The notes below the pieces were generated by a model that was not told the origin of the DNA, searched no databases, and worked only from the letters and a program-made list of their open reading frames with translations. A DNA stretch of 64,000 bases, taken from Barnesiella merdipullorum (GTDB lineage Bacteria > Bacteroidota > Bacteroidia > Bacteroidales > Barnesiellaceae). Below, piece after piece: positions 51,211 through 60,899 of the stretch. Position 1 is the stretch's first letter. Each line of letters opens with the position of its first letter. The DNA lies in the NCBI GenBank assembly GCA_019116365.1, contig DXBT01000031.1:62001-126000 (forward strand). Reading direction: 5' to 3'. The translations under genes were made by a program, and so were the position numbers.

Positions 51211-53361
51211 TTATTTCTCTTTCATCTGCTCTACGGGAACATAAGGCGTATTGGTGTTCTGGAAGAGGAAAGCGTAGCAATCGGTGGCCTCGTCGATGCG
51301 TTTCGACACCGGCTTGCCGGCTCCGTGTCCGGCTTTCGAGTCGATGCGGATGAGAATGGGGGCATCGCCGGCCTGGGCATATTGCATCTGAGCCGCAAAC
51401 TTGAACGAGTGGGCCGGTACTACCCGGTCGTCGTGGTCGGCGGTGGTGATAAGTGTGGCGGGGTATTTCTCGCCCTTTTTGATGTTGTGCAGCGGCGAGT
51501 ATTTATAGAGGTATTCAAACTGCTCGGGGTTGTCGCTCGAACCATACTCTACAACCCATCCCCAACCAATGGTGAATTTGTGGTAGCGGAGCATGTCCAT
51601 CACCCCTACACTGGGCAGGCACACGGCAAAGAGGTCGGGGCGCTGTACCTCGCAGGCACCCACAAGCAGACCGCCGTTCGAGCCACCGGCAATGGCCAGC
51701 TTTTTCGACGAGGTATATCGGTTATCGATGAGGTATTTGGCTGCCGAAATGAAGTCGTCGAATACGTTCTGTTTGTTCTCGAGCATGCCGGCCTTGTGCC
51801 ACTTCTCGCCATACTCGAGGCCTCCGCGCAGTGTGACAAATACATATATGCCGCCCTGCTCCATAAACATGATCGACGAGGGGCTGAACGACGGGGTGAG
51901 GTTTATCTGGAAACCGCCGTATCCATAGAGGTAACAGGGGTTGTTACCGTTGAGTTTCAGCCCTTTCTTGTACGAGACAAACATGGGCACGCGTGTGCCG
52001 TCCTTGCTGGTGAAGAATATCTGCTCGGTGGTGAAATCGTCGGGGTTGAAGGCAACCTCGGGGCGCAGATAGAGTGTCGATTTTCCGCTCTCGATGTCGA
52101 ACGAATAGCTGGTTGCCGGGGACGTGAAGGTGGTAATCGAGTAGTAGAGCTGGGTATCCTCCTTCTCGCCGTTGAACCCGTCGATCGTGCCGATGCCCGG
52201 CAGGGTAACCTCGCGAATGAGCGAGCCGTCCATGCGGTATTGGTAAACCTTGTTTTGGGCATCTTCGAGATAGACGGCCATCAGGCAACCGCCGGCTGCG
52301 CTTACCCGTTCGAGCAGAGTCTCTTTTTCAGCAATCACCACCTCGCGTTTCGAGGGGTTGTTGAGGTCGATTTTGATGAGGTTATAGTTCTCGGCTCCTT
52401 CGTTGGACATGACATAGAGCTGGTCGTTCTCGCACTCGACGATACTGTAGTCGTGGGTGAATCCCTGGAGCAGCACGTTGAACGAGGAGTCGGTGTTTCG
52501 CTTGTAGAGTATCTCGCTGCCCGACGTTCCCTCCGACGACGATATGAAAGTCCAGCGGCTGTCGTCGCTCTCCCAGGCCGAGAAGTAGCGCAACGGGTGT
52601 TTCGGGTCGGTATAGACGAGGCGGTCGGCACTTTGGGGGGTGCCTACTTGGTGATAATAGACTTTTTGATATTCGTTCTTGGAGGTAAACACGCCATCTT
52701 TGGGCTCGTCGTATCGGCTGTAATAGAATCCTTTGCCGTCGGCACTCCAGGTAGCTCCCGAGAATTTGGCCCACTTGATGCAGTCGTCGAGCTGGCGTTT
52801 GCTTTCGGTCTCCATGACGTGTATCTCAACCCAGTCCGAACCCGAAGCCGCGGTGGCGAAAGCGAAATATTTGCCGTCTTTCGAGAATGAGGTGGAGGCC
52901 AGGGCTACGGTTCCGTCGTCGGACAGTTGGTTGGGGTCAAGGAACACTTCGGCTTCTGCCCCCTGGCTTGCCCGGCGATAGATGACGGCCTGGTTTTGCA
53001 GTCCGTCGTTGCGCGAGAAGTAGAGCCAATCGCCCTTTTTCGTGGGGGCACTCTCTTGGGGATAGTTCCACAACTCGGTCAGTCGGTCTTTGATGGCTTG
53101 GCGGAAGGGAATCTTCGACAGGTAGTCGAAGGTCACTTCGTTTTCGGCCTTCACCCAAGCGGCCGTTGCCTCAGAACTGTCGTTTTCGAGCCAACGGTAG
53201 GGGTCGGGCACTTCGGTCCCGAAGTAGTTGTCGGTCTCGTTGCCGCGTTCGGCTTCGGGATAAGGCAGGTGTTCTATTTTCATAACTTGTTTGCAACTGG
53301 AAAATGTGGTCATCGCTATGGCCGTTAGGGCGACCGGGATGAGTCGATTTTTCATCATCAT
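51211..53361 (-). CDS. Prolyl oligopeptidase family (S9) lipoprotein
   Basis: This 716-residue serine peptidase has a lipoprotein signal (IPVALTAIAMTTFSSC), an N-terminal cap starting YPEAERGNETDNYFGTEVPD, a seven-bladed propeller in the middle and the alpha/beta-hydrolase domain: Ser in AIAGGSNGGLLVGA, Asp in DHDDRVVPAHSFKF and His in KAGHGAGKP. It cleaves short proline-containing peptides, here on the periplasmic side. Length matches family norms. It follows nadB with a 118-bp gap that contains a possible terminator. Confidence 0.95.
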   Translation of the reverse strand: MMMKNRLIPVALTAIAMTTFSSCKQVMKIEHLPYPEAERGNETDNYFGTEVPDPYRWLENDSSEATAAWVKAENEVTFDYLSKIPFRQAIKDRLTELWNYPQESAPTKKGDWLYFSRNDGLQNQAVIYRRASQGAEAEVFLDPNQLSDDGTVALASTSFSKDGKYFAFATAASGSDWVEIHVMETESKRQLDDCIKWAKFSGATWSADGKGFYYSRYDEPKDGVFTSKNEYQKVYYHQVGTPQSADRLVYTDPKHPLRYFSAWESDDSRWTFISSSEGTSGSEILYKRNTDSSFNVLLQGFTHDYSIVECENDQLYVMSNEGAENYNLIKIDLNNPSKREVVIAEKETLLERVSAAGGCLMAVYLEDAQNKVYQYRMDGSLIREVTLPGIGTIDGFNGEKEDTQLYYSITTFTSPATSYSFDIESGKSTLYLRPEVAFNPDDFTTEQIFFTSKDGTRVPMFVSYKKGLKLNGNNPCYLYGYGGFQINLTPSFSPSSIMFMEQGGIYVFVTLRGGLEYGEKWHKAGMLENKQNVFDDFISAAKYLIDNRYTSSKKLAIAGGSNGGLLVGACEVQRPDLFAVCLPSVGVMDMLRYHKFTIGWGWVVEYGSSDNPEQFEYLYKYSPLHNIKKGEKYPATLITTADHDDRVVPAHSFKFAAQMQYAQAGDAPILIRIDSKAGHGAGKPVSKRIDEATDCYAFLFQNTNTPYVPVEQMKEK

Positions 53362-53398
53362 CTGTTTTTTTAGAATTTGTTACCTGTTTAGTTGATAA

Positions 53399-53436
53399 AC
53401 CCCTCAAAAAGTCGGCGTATCGGGCTCTTGAGGGGT
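53399..53436 (-). terminator. Possible terminator after nadB
   Basis: ACCCCTCAA (53399-53407) pairs with TTGAGGGGT (53428-53436) around a 20-nt loop. The minus strand continues GTTTATC, so the T tract is weak. Confidence 0.45.
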
Positions 53437-53479
53437 CTATGTATTTTCTATCTCGAACAGCGGCCGAACCGCTGCGGGA

Positions 53480-55063
53480 TTACTTGTGAGGCGTGGTATC
53501 GGGGTGCGGATAGTCGATGGTGTAATGCAACCCTCGGCTCTCCTTGCGGTCCATGGCCTGGCGCATGACCAAATAACCGGTATTGATCATGTTGCGCAAC
53601 TCGCAAATCTCTTTCGAGGCTTTGCTGCGCTTGAAGAGGCTTTCGGTCTCTTCGTAGAGAATATCGAGGCGGTCCCAGGCTCGTTTGAGGCGCAGGTTGG
53701 AGCGGACGATACCCACGTAGGTACTCATGATTTGTCCTACCTCTTTGACGCTTTGGGTGATGAGCACCATCTCCTCGGGCGACTGGGTTCCCTCGTCGTT
53801 CCACTCGGGGACGTTCTCCTGGTAGGAGTAGTTGTCGATGACCTTGAGGCTGTGTTTGGCAGCGGCATCGGCATAGACCACGGCTTCGATAAGCGAGTTT
53901 GAGGCCAGGCGGTTACCACCATGCAGACCCGTGCAGGCACATTCGCCCACGGCATAGAGGCGGTTGATCGACGAGCGGGCGTCGAGATCGACCTTGATTC
54001 CGCCACACAGATAGTGGGCTGCGGGGGCTACGGGTATGTAGTCGCGGGTAATGTCGATGCCCAGGCTCAGACACTTCTCATAGATGTTGGGGAAGTGTTT
54101 CTTGGTCTCTTCGGGGTCTTTGTGGGTGACGTCGAGATAGACGTGGTCGTCGCCCCGGTTTTTCATCTCGTTGTCGATGGCGCGGGCCACGATGTCGCGG
54201 GGAGCCAGCGACAGACGGGGGTCGTACTTCTGCATGAACTCTTTGCCGTCGAGGGTGCGCAACACGGCGCCGTATCCGCGCATGGCCTCGGTAATGAGGA
54301 ACGAGGGGCGGTCGCCGGGGTGGTAGAGGGCTGTGGGGTGGAACTGGATGAACTCCATGTCCTTGACGGTGCCCTTGGCCCGATAGACCATGGCGATGCC
54401 GTCGCCGGTAGCCACGAGCGGGTTGGTGGTGGTCTGGTAGATGGCACCCACGCCGCCGGTAGCCATGAGGGTTACCTTGGAGAGGAATGTATCTACCTTG
54501 CCGGTATTGAGGTCGAGCACATAGGCACCGTAGCACTCAATATCGGGGGTCTGCCGGGTAACGGTTACCCCCAGGTGGTGCTGGGTGATGATTTCGATGG
54601 CAAAATGTTTTTCGAAGATGGTGATGTTGGGGTGTTGTTTGACGGCCTTGATGAGGCTGTCTTGAATCTCGGCCCCGGTATTGTCTTTGTGGTGGAGGAT
54701 ACGAAACTCGGAGTGGCCACCCTCGCGGTGCAGGTCGAACTCTCCTTTTTCGTTTTTGTCGAACTCGACGCCCCATTTGATAAGTTCCTTGATTTGTGAG
54801 GGAGCCTCGCGCACTACCTTCTCGACAGCGGCGCGGTCGCTGAGCCAGTCGCCGGCAATCATGGTGTCTTCGATATGATTTTCGAAGTTATCGACCAGGG
54901 TGTTGGTGACCGAGGCCACGCCACCTTGGGCGAAATAGGTATTGGCCTCTTCCAGTTCGGTCTTGCAAATGAGGGCTACTTTTCCTTTGTGTGCCACTTT
55001 GAGGGCAAAACTCATTCCGGCGATACCGGAACCGATGATTAAAAAGTCGAATTTTCGTATCAT
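53480..55063 (-). CDS. nadB: L-aspartate oxidase
   Basis: This 527-residue flavoenzyme makes iminoaspartate for NadA, using fumarate or oxygen as acceptor. The FAD motif is FLIIGSGIAGMSFALKVA, with NTYFAQGGVASV, EFIQFHPTALYHPG and GRNRLASNSLIEAV-type segment (HGGNRLASNSLIEAVVYA). It is related to fumarate reductase FrdA. The start at 55063 (MIRKFDFLIIGSG) is used; the ORF continues to 55348 but that part includes a -7 box and no conserved sequence. nadA lies 22 kb away. Confidence 0.95.
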   Translation of the reverse strand: MIRKFDFLIIGSGIAGMSFALKVAHKGKVALICKTELEEANTYFAQGGVASVTNTLVDNFENHIEDTMIAGDWLSDRAAVEKVVREAPSQIKELIKWGVEFDKNEKGEFDLHREGGHSEFRILHHKDNTGAEIQDSLIKAVKQHPNITIFEKHFAIEIITQHHLGVTVTRQTPDIECYGAYVLDLNTGKVDTFLSKVTLMATGGVGAIYQTTTNPLVATGDGIAMVYRAKGTVKDMEFIQFHPTALYHPGDRPSFLITEAMRGYGAVLRTLDGKEFMQKYDPRLSLAPRDIVARAIDNEMKNRGDDHVYLDVTHKDPEETKKHFPNIYEKCLSLGIDITRDYIPVAPAAHYLCGGIKVDLDARSSINRLYAVGECACTGLHGGNRLASNSLIEAVVYADAAAKHSLKVIDNYSYQENVPEWNDEGTQSPEEMVLITQSVKEVGQIMSTYVGIVRSNLRLKRAWDRLDILYEETESLFKRSKASKEICELRNMINTGYLVMRQAMDRKESRGLHYTIDYPHPDTTPHK

Positions 55064-55382
55064 CTCTCTTTCTTTTTGTGGAGGGAATACGGGATTGTTC
55101 TGCATTTTTCTTTGCACAAAGATAGAAATAATTGCAACAAAATGTACCTTTGCGCCCAGATTCTGTGTAGAATAGCCGCCCGGGTAGAAAAAAGGGTCGG
55201 GTAGGGCGAAAAAAAATGAATCTGAAATAGGGGAAAAACGTTTTGATAACGTTTTATAAATGAGAATTTTATTTCTTCCTCTTTGGGAAAATAATGAGAA
55301 GGAGAAAAATTTTTCAAACGCATGCAGCAAAATAGGTGTGTAATACATCTATTCTTATGTAAACCAAATTGAGAGTTAAGGA
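55064..55382. other. Divergent intergenic region, nadB and GT4
   Basis: This 319-bp AT-rich gap holds a minus-strand -7 box (TATCTTTG, 55124-55117) for nadB and a plus-strand TACCTTTG at 55145-55152 that could serve the glycosyltransferase. No -33 boxes at 20 bp and no hairpin of note. Confidence 0.4.
55117..55124 (-). promoter_or_regulatory. -7 box for nadB
   Basis: The minus strand reads TATCTTTG, 53 bp before the start at 55063. It supports that start over the longer ORF. Confidence 0.5.
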
Positions 55383-56591
55383 ATGATTATAGGATTCGAT
55401 GCAAAAAGGGCTAACGCCAATTTTACCGGTTTGGGCAATTACAGCCGATTCATGGTAGATACGATGGCTACATATGGCAACGAACACAAGTACCGTATGT
55501 ATATACCCAAGAAATGCAAGAATGCCTTATACGATTCGCTGTTGAAGCACAAAAACGTAGCTTCGATATTGCCCCGTTCCTTTTTCATGAAAAGTTGCAA
55601 GGCGCTGTGGCGCACTTTCTTCATCAAGCGCGGCCTGTTGCAAGACGGTGTGCAGCTGTACCACGGCTTGAGCAATGAGTTGCCCGTAGGGCTTCACCGC
55701 ACGGGCATACGCAGTGTGGTGACCATTCACGACCTCATTTTCTTGCGGTATCCCCAGTATTATCACCGGTTGGACCGCATGATTTATAATTACAAGTTCA
55801 GATATGCCTGTCGCAAGGCCGACCGCATAGTGGCGGTGAGCGAGTGCACCAAGCGCGATATCGTGAAGTTCTATGGTATCTCGCCCGATAAAATCGATGT
55901 GGTTTATCAGGGGTGCGACCCCGTTTTTGCCCAGCCGGTATCGGATGCCGAGAAGTCGCGTGTGCTTGCGGCTTATGGCTTGCCCGAACACTTTATCTTG
56001 AGTGTAGGTACCATCGAGGAGCGTAAAAACCTGTTGCTGGCCGTGAAGGCTGTCGAGCAATTGGGCGATGTGCATTTGGTGGCCGTGGGCAAGAGTACTG
56101 CGTATGCCGATAAGGTAAAGGACTATGTCGAGTCTCATGGGCTGAGCGATCGGGTACATATCATCCACAATTTGAAGTTTGGAGACCTGCCGGTGTTGTA
56201 TCATCTGGCTACGGCCTTTGTCTATCCGTCGCGTTTCGAGGGATTCGGTATTCCCATCGTCGAGGCTCTCTCGGCCGGAGTACCGGTTATCGCCGCTACG
56301 GGTTCGTGCCTCGAAGAGGCAGGCGGGCCTCACTCGATATATGTGGGACCCGACGATGTGGAGGGTATGGTTGCTGCCATGAAGCGGGTGCTGAGTGACG
56401 AGAATCTGCGCCGTGAGATGATAGCACAGGGCAAGGTCTATGTCGAGCGGTTCGACCCGAAACGGCTGGCCGACGAGATGAATACCGTGTATCTGAAATG
56501 TTTCGACGACAACGCTTCGGGCGAAGACCGTTTCGTGCAGACCTCGTCGAACATACGGAAAAAAATATCGCGATACCTTCCCTTCTTGTAG
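55383..56591 (+). CDS. Glycosyltransferase family 4 protein
   Basis: This 402-residue GT-B fold enzyme has an N-terminal half with NFTGLGNYSRFMV and VVTIHDLIFLRYPQYYH, and a donor-binding half with ILSVGTIEERKNLLLAVKAV and the E-x7-E region SRFEGFGIPIVEALSAGVPV. It probably adds a hexose to a cell-surface glycan from a nucleotide sugar. It starts a loose glycan patch with three other glycosyltransferase-like genes. It is convergent with the DUF5672 gene. Confidence 0.92.
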   Translation: MIIGFDAKRANANFTGLGNYSRFMVDTMATYGNEHKYRMYIPKKCKNALYDSLLKHKNVASILPRSFFMKSCKALWRTFFIKRGLLQDGVQLYHGLSNELPVGLHRTGIRSVVTIHDLIFLRYPQYYHRLDRMIYNYKFRYACRKADRIVAVSECTKRDIVKFYGISPDKIDVVYQGCDPVFAQPVSDAEKSRVLAAYGLPEHFILSVGTIEERKNLLLAVKAVEQLGDVHLVAVGKSTAYADKVKDYVESHGLSDRVHIIHNLKFGDLPVLYHLATAFVYPSRFEGFGIPIVEALSAGVPVIAATGSCLEEAGGPHSIYVGPDDVEGMVAAMKRVLSDENLRREMIAQGKVYVERFDPKRLADEMNTVYLKCFDDNASGEDRFVQTSSNIRKKISRYLPFL

Positions 56592-56621
56592 AAAGAGGAG
56601 TGGAGGTTGGGTGCGGCAGCC

Positions 56622-57422
56622 TTAATTGCCGTGTCTGAGTGTTTGTATATGTTGTTCCCAAAAGGACAACATATTTTTTTTGCTCCATCCGTGGCACCCG
56701 AAGGGAAGCCGGTGGCCGTTGAGTTCGTAGCAGGCGGCCGGATTCTTGTCGAACGAGAATTGGAGTGCCTCTTGCCAGTGGGGAATCTTCAGCCGTTCTT
56801 CGTGCCGGTTGACCTCGAGGCTCCAAAAGATGTCTTCGTTGTAGAAATCGATGCCGGGATGGCTCAGGTAACGGGCTATCTGGGGTTCCATATCACGGGC
56901 CGTGCGGGCAAAGGTGTCGATGTGTCGCAACGACAGGCCGCCGTTGCCCACCCGATAGTAGAGCTGGCTGTAGTCCGAGGCTCCCGAGATGTGGCAGTAG
57001 ATGCGTTTCAGGCGATTGAAGATGCGGTAGTAGAGTCGGCCATATTTGGGTTTGGGTATCCAGGGGGCTCCTATGTAGTCGTAGCCTCGGGCACACCAGG
57101 CGTCGAGTTGGTCGTCGAAGACCCAGGCATCGGGTTGATAGATGAGCATGTAGTCCCACGACTCGAAGGTCTCGTAGAACCGGGGCGACATCATAAGCCG
57201 GTTGTAGGCGGCAATGCCCAGGAAACAGCTGTCGGGGAAATCGACAATGAGATTGGGTCGATAGGTTTCGGCCAAGGGTGATGGGTCGAGCGACTGGGGT
57301 TTCACGAAGCAGATTTCGTGCGAAGCAAGGACTTTGAAGCATTGGCGTAACGATGCCTGCTCGTAGTCGGTCAGCCGGGTCGTATAGATGGGGATAATGA
57401 CAATTACTCGCTTCTTGTTCAT
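56622..57422 (-). CDS. DUF5672 family glycosyltransferase-like protein
   Basis: This 266-residue protein starts KKRVIVIIPIYTTRL and contains SWDYMLIYQPDAWVFDDQLD and YDYIGAPWIPKP, then GNGGLSLRHIDTF and NEDIFWSLEV, motifs shared by DUF5672 proteins of glycan clusters. The DxD-like DAWVFDD may bind a nucleotide sugar. It starts inside the end of the upstream GT4 gene (4-bp ATGA overlap), so both are cotranslated. Confidence 0.85.
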   Translation of the reverse strand: MNKKRVIVIIPIYTTRLTDYEQASLRQCFKVLASHEICFVKPQSLDPSPLAETYRPNLIVDFPDSCFLGIAAYNRLMMSPRFYETFESWDYMLIYQPDAWVFDDQLDAWCARGYDYIGAPWIPKPKYGRLYYRIFNRLKRIYCHISGASDYSQLYYRVGNGGLSLRHIDTFARTARDMEPQIARYLSHPGIDFYNEDIFWSLEVNRHEERLKIPHWQEALQFSFDKNPAACYELNGHRLPFGCHGWSKKNMLSFWEQHIQTLRHGN

Positions 57423-58552
57423 GATTGGGGCGGATTGGTTATCGAGATGAACTCCTCGGCAAAAGCCTGTCCGGGGAACAGGTGCTCGACCGATTTCAAT
57501 GCGTTTTTCCTTAGTTCGTCGAGATTGGCCTGTTGCAACTCGATAATTTTCCAGGTCAAGTCATTTACATCGTCGCGAGAGTAGAGGTAACCGTTGTACC
57601 CTTCTCGAATGACCTCTTTCCCGAAAGGTTTATCGGGGGCAATGACCGGGAGCCCGCACTTGAGCTCCTCGATGATGGTGCGGCTACTGCACTCAAATCG
57701 TGAACACACTATGGCCGCGTCGGCCTGAATCAGATAATCGTTGGGGTGGATGGTGTGCTCGACAATCGATACATTGTGGTCGAGTTTATAATTGTTGATT
57801 TTCTCTTTGAGTTCCTGGGCATATCGGCTTTCATTGTCGCCGATGAGTAACAGGTGGGTTTCGGGATACTCCTCGACCACTTTGCGCAAGGCTTCGATGG
57901 CAATATGTTGTCCTTTGTTGGGCTCGAAATTCCCCAGCATGCCCAGTGTGAATGGCTGGTCGGCTCGGGGAAGACGAGGAGGAACAGCCTCGATAGGCTG
58001 GTATATGACGGCAATCTTTTCGGGCGACAGGTATCGCTTGGCGTAGTAGTTGGCAACAAAGTCGGATGTGACGATGATCTTTTGCGAAAGTGCATTTACC
58101 CGGGTGAGGCTATGAGCCTTTCCAAAGAGATAGACGAGGTTGCGAGCCAGTTCGGGTATCTCGTGGACCAGCCAGTCGTGGGGTACCTTTTCGGCTTGTG
58201 AAGCAAGAGCCCCGATAGGAGTAGCCAGCGTATTGGTAAAGGTTATCTGTGGTTTTACCCGGCGTATGTACCGGCGGGTCTTGTATATGGCTATGTGCTT
58301 GCGCAGATTGAAGAGCAGACGCTTGTGCCATCCGTTTTTAGAGGGGCGCACCAGCCACCAGGGTTGGCGTATGAAGGTATATCCGGCCAGGTAGGGCTGT
58401 GCTGTCTCCCACAACTCTCCCCGTCCGGGAAAGACAACGTAAATCTCCCACGAATCGCCGCGGGCCTGTTTGATTCCCTTGATTAAATCCAGCAGATATT
58501 GTTCTGCGTCACCGGTGGTTTGTTTTCCATGTGAAAAGAGGAGGATCTTCAT
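57419..58552 (-). CDS. Glycosyltransferase family 4 protein (second)
   Basis: This 377-residue GT-B protein starts MKILLFSHGKQTTGDAEQYL. The acceptor domain is followed by a donor domain with GMLGNFEPNKGQHIAIEAL and a SRFECSSRTIIEELKCGLPV segment (E-x7-E site, here with EC in place of EG). The start at 58552 is preferred to 58573. It leads a two-gene leftward unit with DUF5672. A -7 box is at 58705-58712. Confidence 0.9.
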   Translation of the reverse strand: MKILLFSHGKQTTGDAEQYLLDLIKGIKQARGDSWEIYVVFPGRGELWETAQPYLAGYTFIRQPWWLVRPSKNGWHKRLLFNLRKHIAIYKTRRYIRRVKPQITFTNTLATPIGALASQAEKVPHDWLVHEIPELARNLVYLFGKAHSLTRVNALSQKIIVTSDFVANYYAKRYLSPEKIAVIYQPIEAVPPRLPRADQPFTLGMLGNFEPNKGQHIAIEALRKVVEEYPETHLLLIGDNESRYAQELKEKINNYKLDHNVSIVEHTIHPNDYLIQADAAIVCSRFECSSRTIIEELKCGLPVIAPDKPFGKEVIREGYNGYLYSRDDVNDLTWKIIELQQANLDELRKNALKSVEHLFPGQAFAEEFISITNPPQS

Positions 58553-58704
58553 CGGGGTTGTCGTTTTTATCAAGGTTAAAGTTATGTCACGGGGATATGG
58601 CTTGTCTTGTTGTATTGTCGTCGATTATCGACGTGCGAGGCTGCTGACAACCCCACATCCCGATAGTTTTTCTGTTGAGTTATTACTGTGCTGTTTCTGG
58701 TCAC

Positions 58705-58712
58705 AAAGATAG
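58705..58712 (-). promoter_or_regulatory. -7 box for the GT4-DUF5672 unit
   Basis: The minus strand reads TATCTTTG, about 150 bp before the start. The -33 region is poor. Confidence 0.45.
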
Positions 58713-58828
58713 CGATAAATCTTTAAATGCCTGTGTTTCGTGAAGGTGAATGAGCAAAATGAACAAAAATTGTACTGTTGGGAGGTATTTTTCCACTCCC
58801 TTTTTAATGGGTATCGACCGATATATAT

Positions 58829-58836
58829 TACCTTTG
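58829..58836 (+). promoter_or_regulatory. -7 box for the GT2-like gene
   Basis: TACCTTTG lies 31 bp before the ATG at 58868. No TTTG at the -33 position. Confidence 0.5.
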
Positions 58837-58867
58837 TCCCCAGAACCCAGATTGCTAAGGCTTTTTT

Positions 58868-59752
58868 ATGATTTCCATCATAGTTTGTTCCATCAATCCT
58901 GCCAAAGTTGAAGCGTTTCGAGCCAATGTGCTCGAGACAATAGGTCTCCCCTGCGAGTTTATCTTTTATGACAATCGGGAGACAGGCTACAGCATTACTC
59001 ATGTGTATAATCTTTGTGCCGAGAAGGCCAAGGGCGAATACCTCTGTTTTGCCCATGAGGATATCTGTTTCAGAACTTCCAACTGGGGTGAGCGCGTTGT
59101 GTCGCTGTTGCAGAAACCTACTACGGGAGTTGTGGGTTTTGCCGGTTCGACGGCCAAGTTGGCTACCTATTCGGGATGGGGCTCGATGAAACAATACACG
59201 CGCTACAACTATGTGCAGCGCTTTAGAGATGGCTCCATAAAATATTTTATTGCCAACCCCGACAAGGTATCGGCTTCGCCGGTAATCGTGCTCGATGGTA
59301 TGTGCCTGTTTATGCGTCGGGAGGTGTGGGCCGAGATTCGGTTCGACGAGAAGACTTTCCAGGGCTTCCATCTGTATGACCTCGATATCTCGATGGCCGT
59401 AGGACAGAAGTATGTCAACTATGTGATAAATGATGTGCTGCTGGAGCACTTCTCCGAGGGCTCTTACAACAAGGCCTGGTTTGACGACACGGTGAAGTTT
59501 CACAAGAAATGGGCCGATCGCCTGCCTTTTTATCTGAAGAAACCCAATCCGGTGGTGGCCTATTTCAGGGAGATAAGGATGTCGTTTCTCTTTATCAGGA
59601 TGTTGATGAAGAAGCGTGTGGGCAGTTGGGACTTTATCGAGTTCTGCTGTCACGAACACTTCAAGCGCTACTATTGGCACATCAGTTCGCTCAAACTGTT
59701 GCAACGACTCTACAAGTACAAGCGGCAATGGCGTCGCGAGGGGTTGTTGTAA
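58868..59752 (+). CDS. Glycosyltransferase family 2-like protein
   Basis: This 294-residue GT-A protein starts MISIIVCSINPAKVEAFRAN and shows GEYLCFAHEDICFRTSNWG (acidic donor site), SPVIVLDGMCLFMRREVW and FHLYDLDISMAV. It matches a family found in Bacteroidales surface-glycan loci. The C-terminal part is basic (KRYYWHISSLKLLQRLYKYK). It is convergent with the AlkD-like gene 3 bp away. Confidence 0.85.
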   Translation: MISIIVCSINPAKVEAFRANVLETIGLPCEFIFYDNRETGYSITHVYNLCAEKAKGEYLCFAHEDICFRTSNWGERVVSLLQKPTTGVVGFAGSTAKLATYSGWGSMKQYTRYNYVQRFRDGSIKYFIANPDKVSASPVIVLDGMCLFMRREVWAEIRFDEKTFQGFHLYDLDISMAVGQKYVNYVINDVLLEHFSEGSYNKAWFDDTVKFHKKWADRLPFYLKKPNPVVAYFREIRMSFLFIRMLMKKRVGSWDFIEFCCHEHFKRYYWHISSLKLLQRLYKYKRQWRREGLL

Positions 59753-59755
59753 TCT

Positions 59756-60469
59756 CTACTCTTTATCCTGTTTTTGCATGTAGTGTTTCCGCTCCTCGGG
59801 GGTGAATCGCTCGATGGCATAGCGTAGCATGGTGCGTGGCATCAGTCGGTACCGAGTGTCGAGAAACTGGCACAGGCGGGCTTTGTCTTTTTTCCCCACC
59901 TCGCGCAGCATCCAGCCGGTAGCTTTGCGTATGAGATCGTGCTCGTGGTTGAGCAGAAGGTCGGCCAGGGCAAGTGTGTCGTCTATCTTTCCCCGGCGAA
60001 TCCATTGCCAGGTAGCCACGATGGCGATGCGTTGCTCCCACAAGAGGGGGCTTTGTGCCAGGCGATAGAGTGGGGCATGGTCGCGATGCTCGAGGTATCC
60101 GCCCACGATTTGTGTCGCCGAAAGATCGACTAGGTCCCAGTTGTTGATATAAGCGGTATTGGCCAGATAGGTGTTGTATAGGATAGCCCGTTGGTTCTCG
60201 TCGCCTCGCTTGAACAGTTCGACCATACACAACAGAGCGGCCAAGCGAAACTCGTGTATGGGGCTGTGCAGAAGTTGGACGATTTCGGCAAGGGGGGTGT
60301 CGAGGTATTGCTTGGCAATAGTCCGCAGAGTGGGAACGGGTACCCCGATGAAAATATCGTTTTCGCCATACTCTCCCTTCCCGGTTTTGAAGAAACTCGA
60401 TAGGATTTTCTTTTTCTCGGGGTTGGCTGCTGCCTGTATCGATTTTTCTATCTCTTGTGCGGTGTGCAT
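59756..60469 (-). CDS. DNA alkylation repair protein (AlkD-like)
   Basis: This 237-residue protein consists of HEAT-like helical repeats typical of AlkD/AlkC glycosylases: FFKTGKGEYGENDIFIGVPV, IHEFRLAALLCMVELF, NNWDLVDLSATQIVGGYL, WEQRIAIVATWQWIRRG, and KATGWMLREVGKKD. AlkD removes alkylated bases such as 3-methyladenine. The start at 60469 (MHTAQEIEKSI) is supported by a -7 box at 60487-60494 inside the longer ORF. Confidence 0.9.
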   Translation of the reverse strand: MHTAQEIEKSIQAAANPEKKKILSSFFKTGKGEYGENDIFIGVPVPTLRTIAKQYLDTPLAEIVQLLHSPIHEFRLAALLCMVELFKRGDENQRAILYNTYLANTAYINNWDLVDLSATQIVGGYLEHRDHAPLYRLAQSPLLWEQRIAIVATWQWIRRGKIDDTLALADLLLNHEHDLIRKATGWMLREVGKKDKARLCQFLDTRYRLMPRTMLRYAIERFTPEERKHYMQKQDKE

Positions 60470-60486
60470 GATCTGTCGATTTTTTA

Positions 60487-60494
60487 CAAAAGTA
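60487..60494 (-). promoter_or_regulatory. -7 box for the AlkD-like gene
   Basis: The minus strand reads TACTTTTG, 18 bp before the ATG at 60469. No clear -33 box. Confidence 0.5.
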
Positions 60495-60816
60495 ATAAAT
60501 GTTTTCAGGTTTCCGATTTTCGTCAGATGGTTGCCTGTGATAATTGTTGTTGATAACAATGTTTTTGATTGTTAAAATTACGGTCTTTGGCTGGAAAATT
60601 TCTGCATAACGGGTCGATTGGCGGAAAATATTCGATTCTCAAGAGTCTAAATTTTTAATAAATTATTGATAAACAAAGTAATAATGCTGTTTTTGATTGT
60701 GCGGAGAAATGTGTGAAATAGAGTGGTTGATGTTGGGGAATTGGATTTCTCTTTTTTAAGGGGTGGATGTTGCACCAGAATGGTTGTTTTTCGAGAAAAC
60801 GAAGGAGGCTGGGTTG

Positions 60817-60874
60817 TGTCGAATTTGAAAATTGTATTTTTATTTGCCTCTGCACTCGCCATTCACTATTTTTG
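60817..60874 (+). repeat. Promoter-bearing repeat, copy B
   Basis: 58 bp with TTTG at 60843-60846, spacer CCTCTGCACTCGCCATTCAC and TATTTTTG at 60867-60874. It aligns without gaps to copy A. It may act as an upstream promoter of the spmAB-like gene. Confidence 0.65.
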
Positions 60875-60899
60875 TAGAAGATAGGATACGGTTCGGCAT

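Larger units (their letters stand above)
58553..58867. other. Divergent intergenic region between GT4 and GT2
   Basis: This 315-bp gap has only the minus-strand -7 box at 58705-58712 and the plus-strand one at 58829-58836. No repeat or RNA structure of note. Confidence 0.4.

Noticed and set aside
58777..58836. A fourth copy of the promoter repeat
   Set aside because: It has a TACCTTTG box, but the spacer and -33 region do not match the repeat.
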